From Chara braunii (Eukaryota > Streptophyta > Charophyceae > Charales > Characeae), in contig BFEA01000057.1 in the NCBI GenBank assembly GCA_003427395.1, positions 3,890,005 through 3,913,505 of the forward strand: 23,501 nucleotides of DNA, read 5' to 3'. Under the pieces are notes generated by a model, which saw only the letters and a list, made by a program, of their open reading frames with translations, made no database searches and had not been told where the DNA came from. The stretch's first letter is position 1. The number at the start of each line of letters is the position of its first letter. Shown one piece after another: positions 18,101 to 23,501 of the stretch. Made by a program: the position numbers and the translations under genes.

Positions 18101-19440
18101 AAATAGGCACTGGGGTCCCCTGCAGGAATAGATTGAGAGATGTTGATTGAGAAAGAGCTGGAATGAGGACTATGAAACGGAAAAGTCAGGTGGGTCGGTC
18201 ATTGAAATAGCCATGAGGATGGATGAAAGAGAGCGACGCGTTGGAAAGAGAAGGGCAGGATAGAGAAGGACGGGTCTCAAGACGAGAAGGGCATAGACTG
18301 TTGGGACGGTCATAAGGATGGGATGTTGTAAATATGGAAGTTGGGGATTGAAGGTGGGCCGACGGGTCCGGCCTTGGAAAATAGCTATTTGAGGAAGCGA
18401 CCACCGGACCGGTCACGAGGGGTGGCCTTATTGATAAGAGGTTGTCGGACCAACCATGAGAAGCAGCCATGAGAAAGAGCAGAAACAACATTGGATTGAG
18501 TGATGAAAATTTGATATTGCATTGCATAAGTTAGGGGACCCTAGGCAATTTGGAAGAAAGGTCGTCGGGCCGACCATGGAAATGACATTGAGAAAGATTT
18601 TTTCTTTTCCTCTAGTCTCTGGCCTCAGCAGGAGGGGGATGCCGGTGCCCGCACCGTGACCCCAAGACCTCTATCCTTCTAAGGAAAAAGTCTTAGCGCG
18701 ACCTGTTCCTCTTAAAAGGGGATGAGGGTTAAAGGATCAAGGCACCTGTCCCTTGGATCGGTGCTGGCCGTCCAGAACTAACTCCGACAATGAGCTCTAG
18801 TCGGGGAGTTCAATTTGCGCCTCGTGTGGAAAGCCTAAACGTCAAAGGGTGAGAGAACCAAATGGGCGAGAGAGTCGTTTTTATTCTAATCTCTTCTGCT
18901 CTCTCCAATCACATGTCATACCATAGAGGAGTGGCATGGCCGTTTGGGTCGGACCTCGGCTGCCCGCGCTAAGTTGGGCGGCACTATCCAAGGGAAGGGG
19001 TCGGGCGAAGTACCGGGTGGAGTCCGCCACCACCACGAGGCATTGACATCGCCTTGCCGGAACATTACAACCATTTCGGGACTAACCGCGAGGTCTTCGT
19101 AACTGCACTCGCGAACTAATTGAGAGCCCCAACTCTCTTGAAAGGAAGAGGCCGGATCCAGAAAAATTACCACTCGGGAGGAACGATTCGCGAGGGAAGC
19201 TCTTATGGCTAGGCAAGGCCCTGGGAGGCTTGGACTGGGCCTACCTGCCGGACGTAAGGAAGAACCTCAGTAATGGTGCTCGTCGCGTAATAGCGAAAGG
19301 TCGGACCGAGAAGGAGGATGAGGCGTCACCCGCTGGGGAATAACTGATCACTCTTCCTTTGTGAAGCAGATGGGCTTGTGTCCTTGACTGTGGTCGGCGG
19401 GCGAAAGGTCTGCGTACCTCCGAGTGAGAACCGGTCGCAC
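18101..19440. other. Non-coding 3' tract with degenerate GTCGG repeats
   Basis: No supported gene in 1.3 kb. From about 18190 to 18600 a diverged motif of the form GTCGGRCCRACCATG recurs (18191, 18445 and 18567 are the clearest), usually followed by ATGAGAAAGA-like sequence. The rest, including the GC-rich part from 18920 to 19440, shows no structure I can name. Confidence 0.45.
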
Positions 19441-19477
19441 GATGGGGACATCGCGTTTTGAGTGGGGGGAAGGTGTG
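19441..19477 (+). repeat. First copy of polypurine-tract block
   Basis: GACATCGCG, then TTTTGAGTGGGGGGAA, then GGTGTG. The same block recurs at 20441-20475 with few changes. A polypurine tract just before TGTG primes plus-strand DNA in LTR elements. This copy lies about 1 kb inside the presumed LTR start. Confidence 0.75.
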
Positions 19478-19494
19478 CCATTTACCGATGAAAA

Positions 19495-19745
19495 AACATG
19501 CAGAAGAGAAATGACTTGTGTAATTGGCTTTGCATGGGCCTGAAAAAAGGGTCCGGCAAGATGCCTAGAAGAGAAAGGACTTGTGTAATTGACTTTGCAT
19601 GGGCTTGAGAAAGGGGCCTAGCAAGATGCCCAAAAGAGAAAGGACTTGTGTAATTGGCTTTGCATGGGCTTGAGAAAGGGGTCCGACAAGATGCCAAGAA
19701 GAGAGATGCATATGAAATGGACCAAGTAATGTGCATGTGAAGATA
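19495..19745 (+). repeat. 65-bp tandem repeat, about 3.5 copies
   Basis: GACTTGTGTAATTG starts occur at 19513, 19578 and 19643, exactly 65 bp apart. Each is followed by CTTTGCATGGGC, TGAGAAAGGG and GCAAGATGCC. A fourth, decayed copy reaches about 19745. No + strand gene is present. Confidence 0.93.
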
Positions 19746-19858
19746 ATTAAGTCGGATGCAAAAAAGGGTGAAAAAGAGGGATGCATGCGAAATTGGCAGG
19801 ACTAGAGAAAGGCCGGGTGAAATAGCCTAGGAGGAATGCATGTGAATTTGGCTTGAGG

Positions 19859-20205
19859 AAAGAGTGACGGAAAGCATGGATTGCACGGGCCGAAAGACCC
19901 GAATAGAAGAGGCATTGAAAATGACGGAAAACATGGATTGCACGGGCCGAAGGACCTAAATGGAAGAGGCATTGAGAGTGACGGAAAGCATGGATTGCAC
20001 GGGCCGAAGGACCCAAATAAAAGAGGCATTGAAAATGATGGAAAGCATGGATTGCACGGGCTGAAGGACCCAAATAGAAGAGGCATTGGAAATGATGGAA
20101 AGCATGGATTGCATGGGCCGAAGGACCCAAATGGAAGAGGCATTGAGAGTGACGGAAAGCATGGATTGCACGGGCCGAAGGACCAAATGAAAGAGGCATT
20201 GAGAA
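19859..20205 (+). repeat. 57-bp tandem repeat, 6 copies, frame-preserving
   Basis: The core ATGGATTGCACGGGC recurs every 57 bp from 19876 to about 20160, followed by CGAAGGACC, GAGGCATTG and a GACGGAAAGC-like end. Because 57 is 19 codons and the unit has no stop in several frames, a + strand frame (19881-20225) encodes a 19-residue repeat GKHGLHGPKDPNRRGIEND, and - strand frames are open too. I regard the openness as a by-product of the unit, not as proof of a gene. Confidence 0.95.
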
Positions 20206-20458
20206 TGACAGTAGCCGAAAATTGACCTGGCTGGCATGGAATAAGAAGAAGGAAGCCCGAGGGAGGCCCTCGACCCTCCACACCCTCCTCCTCCCCAAGG
20301 GGCAGAGACTAAAAGATACCGAGAGAGGAACAAGAAAAAGACAAAAAGAACCCTGGCAAGCTAACTACCTGTTCCACCCCATTCCCTCTTCACCTCCGTC
20401 TACCCCTCCAAAAACCCCTACTAACTAAGGACTAATGCGCGATAAGGACATCGCGAAT
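20206..20458. other. Short non-coding tract before the PPT
   Basis: No gene. It contains a C-rich stretch around 20275-20300 and the left part of the second polypurine block (GGACATCGCGAATGA from 20446). Confidence 0.4.
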
Positions 20459-20470
20459 GAGTGGGGGGAA
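20459..20470 (+). promoter_or_regulatory. Polypurine tract (plus-strand primer)
   Basis: GAGTGGGGGGAA lies immediately before TGTGTCGGGACC. In LTR retrotransposons such a tract abuts the 3' LTR, whose first bases are TG. It is the second of two very similar blocks; the other is at 19460-19471. Confidence 0.75.
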
Positions 20471-20475
20471 TGTGT

Positions 20476-20493
20476 CGGGACCGGTGGGTCCCG
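20476..20493 (+). other. LTR-tip hairpin
   Basis: CGGGACC (20476-20482) pairs with GGTCCCG (20487-20493) around a GGTG loop, 5 bp from the LTR start. Similar modules occur at 21677, 22454 and 23146. Confidence 0.6.
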
Positions 20494-20984
20494 AGATAAG
20501 CCTTCCCCATTGAGAGGCGGTATACCGCGGAATTGTGCACGACAGAAAAAACCGGAGGCAAGAAGGGTAAGAGGACTAAAGGCATTAGTACTGGCAGCTA
20601 GAGATTTAGAGGTTGCCCGGAGGTGCCGGAGCCACTGGACTAAGGAGAAACTAGTGGAACGACGAGCGACGAGAGACCGTAAGAAATTACCAAAGGCGGC
20701 ACTTCCCCCCGAAGGGAGAAGGACCGTCGGGGAAGGTGGTGTCACAAGTTGCACGACGCGGAGAGAAAATAATTGAAAAGAAAATAAATAAGTGGGGTGC
20801 CGGCGCGCGAGAACGTGACCCGGGTCAAGAGGGCCACCGGGACGCAACGTCAAGAAGACCGAGGGGCCACGAGCCAAGGACCCGCGTCCGGGGAGAGCGG
20901 CGCACGGGACGAGAAGGACAAAAGGAAGGAGGCTGTCGTAGGGCGAAAAAATGTCAAAAGAACCCGGGGACCACCGGGGGGACA

Positions 20985-21135
20985 AAGTGTCAGGGACCAC
21001 TAGCGGGACTAGCGTCGGGGACCACCGACGAGACTAGAGTCGGGGACTAGCGCGGGGCGAGTACCGGCGGGACTAATAGCGGGACTTGTGCCGGGGACCA
21101 GCGCGGACAAGTGGCGGGGACTTGTGAAGTCCCGC
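20985..21135 (+). repeat. Degenerate GGGACTAG-CGGGGAC short repeats
   Basis: Words of the form GCGGGACTAG, GTCGGGGACCACC, GTCGGGGACTAGCG and GCCGGGGACCAGCG follow one another at about 15-25 bp. GC-rich, no gene. Confidence 0.75.
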
Positions 21136-21184
21136 GGAAAAATTATGGCGTGCCGTGAGGTGCAAATGATTAAAGCAAGGTGCA

Positions 21185-21209
21185 CCGTCAAGATCAAGGA
21201 TCTTGACGG
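21185..21209 (+). other. Perfect 11-bp hairpin, 3-nt loop (copy 1)
   Basis: CCGTCAAGATC (21185-21195), loop AAG, GATCTTGACGG (21199-21209). A second copy, with one mismatch, lies at 22620-22644. Confidence 0.8.
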
Positions 21210-21306
21210 CCAAGAATATTATCACCACTAGCATGAGCACTAGTGGGAGCAAGCGGAAAGGCCAAAAAAAAAAAAAAAAGGCAAAGAAACATGGAGGTAG
21301 AGGCGT

Positions 21307-21340
21307 GGGAGCAATCCGAAAAATCTCGGATTGGGCTCCC
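21307..21340 (+). other. Two-part hairpin
   Basis: GGGAGC+AATCCGA (21307-21319) pairs with TCGGATT (21326-21332) and GCTCCC (21335-21340); GG is bulged. The total is 13 bp. The related site in the right copy is near 22775-22795. Confidence 0.65.
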
Positions 21341-21472
21341 CCAAGAAAATGGACCCAAAAGGGACTCCATGGGAAGAATGGGCCTTTGGGAGAAAATCGG
21401 AATATGGGGGCCTACCGTTTGGGAGAAATAGAGGCTTAACGGAGACTCCCATAGGCATGGGAAGGCCACAAG

Positions 21473-21498
21473 TGCAGTCTGAGAAATAACGGACTGAC
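21473..21498 (+). other. CNGAG-N4-AACGG hairpin 1
   Basis: CAGTCTG, loop AGAAATAA, CGGACTG (21490-21496), with one G-T wobble pair. First of five related hairpins in the LTR. Confidence 0.7.
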
Positions 21499-21829
21499 CC
21501 TTGAGCATGGGAAGGGCCAAAACTAAGAGGAAGAACCTAGAAAAGGGCCTTAACGGCTAGTTGACACTTGGCATGCAAATGGGAAAAGAAAAAGAGAAAG
21601 GAAAAGAAAAAGAAAAAGAAAATGGGAAGTGAGAAAGGATGAGTGAGTTGGCCGTCGGTAGGGACTGCAGCAAGTAGGGACTGGCAGGTCCCTACTGTCC
21701 ACAAGTGGAGGAAAAAAGAAAAGAAAAGAAAAAAAAAAAGTCAAAAGGGCACTAACAGTAAAAAACGGTCACCTAGGGGGGGTGCATTTGTGACCAGATT
21801 CATGCTGGCATATGTCGGTTACAAAGTAT

Positions 21830-21864
21830 CTTGATTTTCTCTTCATTTTGCGGAGAAAATCAAG
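21830..21864 (+). other. Perfect 12-bp hairpin
   Basis: CTTGATTTTCTC (21830-21841), 11-nt loop, GAGAAAATCAAG (21853-21864). It lies just before the 160-bp tandem array. Confidence 0.8.
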
Positions 21865-21879
21865 GAAAATCAAACCCCT

Positions 21880-22242
21880 ATGCAACCGAGATACAACGGA
21901 TTGCATGAGGTAGGCCAAACACATGTTTTAGGTGCACCGGGAGCCAGAATGAGGACCTCATGCACTTGGAAGTTGGCCGTTTTTTTTTCTTTCAATTTGG
22001 GGCTAGTTGTGGGGCATTGGGGCTAGGGATTTGGCCCCTATTGCAGTCCGAGTTGCAACGGACTGCATGGGGAACCAAACACATGTTTTTGGTGCATCCG
22101 GAGTCAATATTGAGCCCGGATGCACTTAAAAATTGAACGCTTCATTCTCCCTTGACATGGGGCATGTTGTGGGGCTGTGGGACTAGGAAAATGGCCAGGA
22201 TTGCAGTCCGAGAAATAACGGACTGCCTGAGGATGCCTAGGC
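21880..22242 (+). repeat. 160-bp tandem repeat, about 2.3 copies
   Basis: Unit starts near 21881, 22043 and 22203. Each opens with a CCGAG-N4-AACGG hairpin (stems at 21881-21905, 22042-22067 and 22203-22226). In the first two, CCAAACACATGTTTT, GGTGCA-CGG, GTTGTGGGGC and GGGACTAGG or GGCTAGGG follow. In unit 2 the arms GTGCATCCGG (22092-22101) and CCGGATGCAC (22116-22125) form a second perfect 10-bp stem. Confidence 0.9.
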
Positions 22243-22619
22243 TAAGGAAAAAACGAGTCGCGACATGCCTAAAAGGCTAGAAAATGGTGCCGCAGGCATG
22301 GGAACAGTGGGGACGATAAATAGTGACCACGAGATAAGATCTCGCGGCCGAGAAAATTCGGCACACACGCGGCACCCAAGGAAGAAGTATTGGGGCTGTT
22401 GGGGGCGAGGGGGTCTCAAAAATAGAAATGGGACGTTGTTTGGGATGTTGTCGGGGACCGAGTGGGTCCAAATAATAAAGGCCGAAAATTAGGATTTTGT
22501 CGACGGCACCGTCGGCGGGACGGAAAAATGGGACTAGCATGGGGAAGCGGCGGGGACGTGAGGNGTCCCAAGGGAAACCCCAGGGCAATGTAGGGAGTGG
22601 ATGCGCAAGGCCAATGGCG

Positions 22620-22644
22620 CCGTCAAGATCGAAGATCTTAACGG
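22620..22644 (+). other. 11-bp hairpin (copy 2)
   Basis: CCGTCAAGATC, loop GAA, GATCTTAACGG. It equals the 21185 hairpin apart from the loop and one mispaired base. Confidence 0.75.
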
Positions 22645-22933
22645 TGGAAAATATTAGCAACACTAGCACCACTAGTGCAAGCACTAACACCACTAGTGCA
22701 AGCACTAGTGGAGCCCAAATGGGAGAGCTACAGGTGAAAAGAAGAGAAAAACAGGAGTTGGGAGGGTTGCTCAGCAATCCGGGATATCTCGGACTAGCTA
22801 GGCATGTGAAAATAGGGCTTCAAGGGGCCCAACATGAGAAAAGGCTACCCATAGAAAATCGAAGCAAAGGGGCTCAAAATCGGACAAACGGAGGTAAAAA
22901 GGAGCCCCCCTAGTAGCAAGGGGGAGCCATTAT

Positions 22934-22956
22934 TGAGGTCCGAGGTGTAACGGCCA
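22934..22956 (+). other. CCGAG-N4-AACGG hairpin 5
   Basis: GGTCCG, loop AGGTGTAA, CGGCC, with one bulged base in the stem. It is the counterpart of hairpin 1 in the right copy. Confidence 0.55.
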
Positions 22957-23237
22957 ACAGCCGGCCATGAACCATGCCATGAATGAGGTTCCAAGGCTTA
23001 GAAAGACAATGCACAACTAATTGACACTTGTCACAGCGAAAATAAAAGAAAAAGAAAAGAAAAAGGGGAAAAAATGGGGGAGAATGGGACAAACGGGAGA
23101 AAAGGGTGGAGGAGAATGTGCCAGCCTGTTGGGAATGCTGAAGTAGGGACTGGCAGGTCCCAATGATGACCTCATCCCTCCTAGAATGGGGGAGGGGAAT
23201 CCGGAATGCTGAGATATGGCCCTTGGGGTTTCCCTTA

Positions 23238-23501
23238 TGTATGTGTGAGTCCAAAAGTGAATTTCACTCACTTTCTCTCCACTCTCTCCTTCAATCTTCA
23301 CTATGGTGTAAATCGCATGTTCAATTTTGGTTCATTCTAATGTTTTTGTGATGTTGTGCTCGTGCATTGTCCATTTTTCTAGTCTAGTGTAAATCGCAAC
23401 TTTCCGTTGTGTATGTGTGAGTCCAAAAGTGAGTTTCACTCACTTTCTCTCCACTCTCTCCTTCAATCTTCACTATGGTGTAAATCGCAAGTTCAATTTT
23501 G
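23238..23501 (+). repeat. 172-bp tandem repeat, 1.5 copies, matching the left end
   Basis: Units start near 23241 and 23413, 172 bp apart. They match 228-472 in the same orientation (TGAGTCCAA, CACTCACTTTCTCTCC, TTCAATCTTCACTATGGTG, CTAGTCTAGTG). The repeat runs off the window. Confidence 0.9.

Larger units (their letters stand above)
21185..21692 (+). repeat. LTR internal duplication, left copy
   Basis: Shares with 22620-23161, in the same order: the 11-bp hairpin, AATATTA plus CACTAG words, the AATCC-to-CGGA hairpin, the CCGAG-N4-AACGG-type hairpin, TTGACACTTG, an A/G-rich run and AAGTAGGGACTGGCAGGTCCC. The start-to-start offset is 1435 bp and the end-to-end offset 1469 bp. A15-16 lies within it at about 21265-21280. 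Confidence 0.8.
22620..23161 (+). repeat. LTR internal duplication, right copy
   Basis: Order of shared words as in the left copy. It also has two 21-bp steps of CACCACTAGTGCAAGCACTA (22667 and 22688). Upstream, TGTCGGGGACCGAGTGGGTCC at 22449 resembles the LTR start at 20473, so the whole copy looks like a shortened second LTR-type segment. Confidence 0.75.
1..23501 (+). mobile_element. Giant Ty3/gypsy-type LTR retrotransposon, nearly whole, decayed
   Basis: All recognisable proteins are + strand Gag, protease, RT, RNase H and integrase, in that order. This is the Ty3/gypsy order (integrase after RNase H). A polypurine tract followed by TGTG at 20471 marks a probable 3' LTR start. A repeat of about 175 bp occurs near both window ends, as expected if both ends lie in LTRs. 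That implies about 20 kb of internal DNA, against about 5-10 kb for typical Ty3 elements. I did not find a primer-binding site or target-site duplication, and the LTR outer ends lie outside the window. Nested insertions or two adjacent elements remain possible. The element type is secure; the boundaries are not. Confidence 0.7.
20471..23501 (+). repeat. Probable 3' LTR, right end outside the window
   Basis: It begins TGTG directly after the polypurine tract. There is no coding sequence. It is packed with inverted repeats, a G/C-rich GGGACTAG region, poly-A/G purine runs, a duplicated 0.5-kb segment, a 160-bp tandem repeat and, at its right end, the 172-bp repeat also found at 228-472. The 5' LTR counterpart of most of this would lie left of the window, so identity between LTRs cannot be measured here. 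Length is at least 3 kb. Confidence 0.6.

Noticed and set aside
19747-20333. - strand frames with a Pro/Cys/Phe 19-residue repeat
   Set aside because: Mirror of the 57-bp array; several - strand frames are open at once, so openness is not evidence of coding.
20435-21050. + strand frames of about 100 codons at the start of the LTR
   Set aside because: Low-complexity Arg/Gly/Glu-rich translations of GC-rich repeats; overlapping frames are open and there is no conserved motif.
228-23501. CRISPR-like reading of the repeats
   Set aside because: Repeats are contiguous tandem units or LTR segments without unique spacers, in a eukaryotic retroelement.

Overview
The window is eukaryotic repetitive DNA. 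It has no ribosome-binding sites, operons or bacterial genes. Its only recognisable conserved proteins are those of a Ty3/gypsy-type LTR retrotransposon on the + strand: CCHC zinc-knuckle Gag, aspartic protease, reverse transcriptase with a YVDD box, RNase H, and integrase with an HHCC finger, a D,D35E core and a GPY module. The RT/RNase H/integrase style and the very large repeat-filled layout suggest a large plant-lineage genome; a charophyte alga is my guess from memory of similar proteins. The sequence alone does not prove the host. I see no convincing gene on the - strand. Single ambiguous bases lie at 93, 1658 and 22564.

Layout. 1-472 is a terminal stretch with a repeat of about 175 bp that recurs at the right end of the window (23238-23501). 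473-5518 is a very long non-coding leader with strong hairpins and a minisatellite of about 23 units of 53 bp (1271-2445). 5519-9014 holds four tandem, divergent paralogous genes (here A, B, C, D) of about 250-267 codons that I cannot assign to any family. Three are open; C has a frameshift and a stop. 9470-15945 is gag-pro-RT-RNase H-integrase, in one main reading frame but broken by eight in-frame stops and three frameshifts. 16276-17013 is a further ORF (E), nuclear-looking, with a SUMO-interacting-like motif. 17014-20470 is a long 3' non-coding tract with four tandem-repeat families (214, 40, 65 and 57 bp) and two copies of a polypurine-tract block. 20471-23501 is a probable 3' LTR that runs off the window. 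It is rich in hairpins and contains an internal duplication.

Reading. I interpret the whole window as one giant element, with about 20 kb between LTRs and an LTR longer than about 3 kb. It would carry five accessory genes besides gag-pol: four expanded paralogs upstream of gag and one gene downstream of integrase. Candidate splice sites lie just before several of the ORFs, so several mRNAs could come from one genomic transcript; this is inference. Gag-pol is dead in this copy, and every stop codon is one C-to-T step from CAG, CAA or CGA, as expected from deamination of methylated DNA. The candidates for something undescribed are the four-gene A-D family and the conserved CCGAG-N4-AACGG hairpin family in the LTR.
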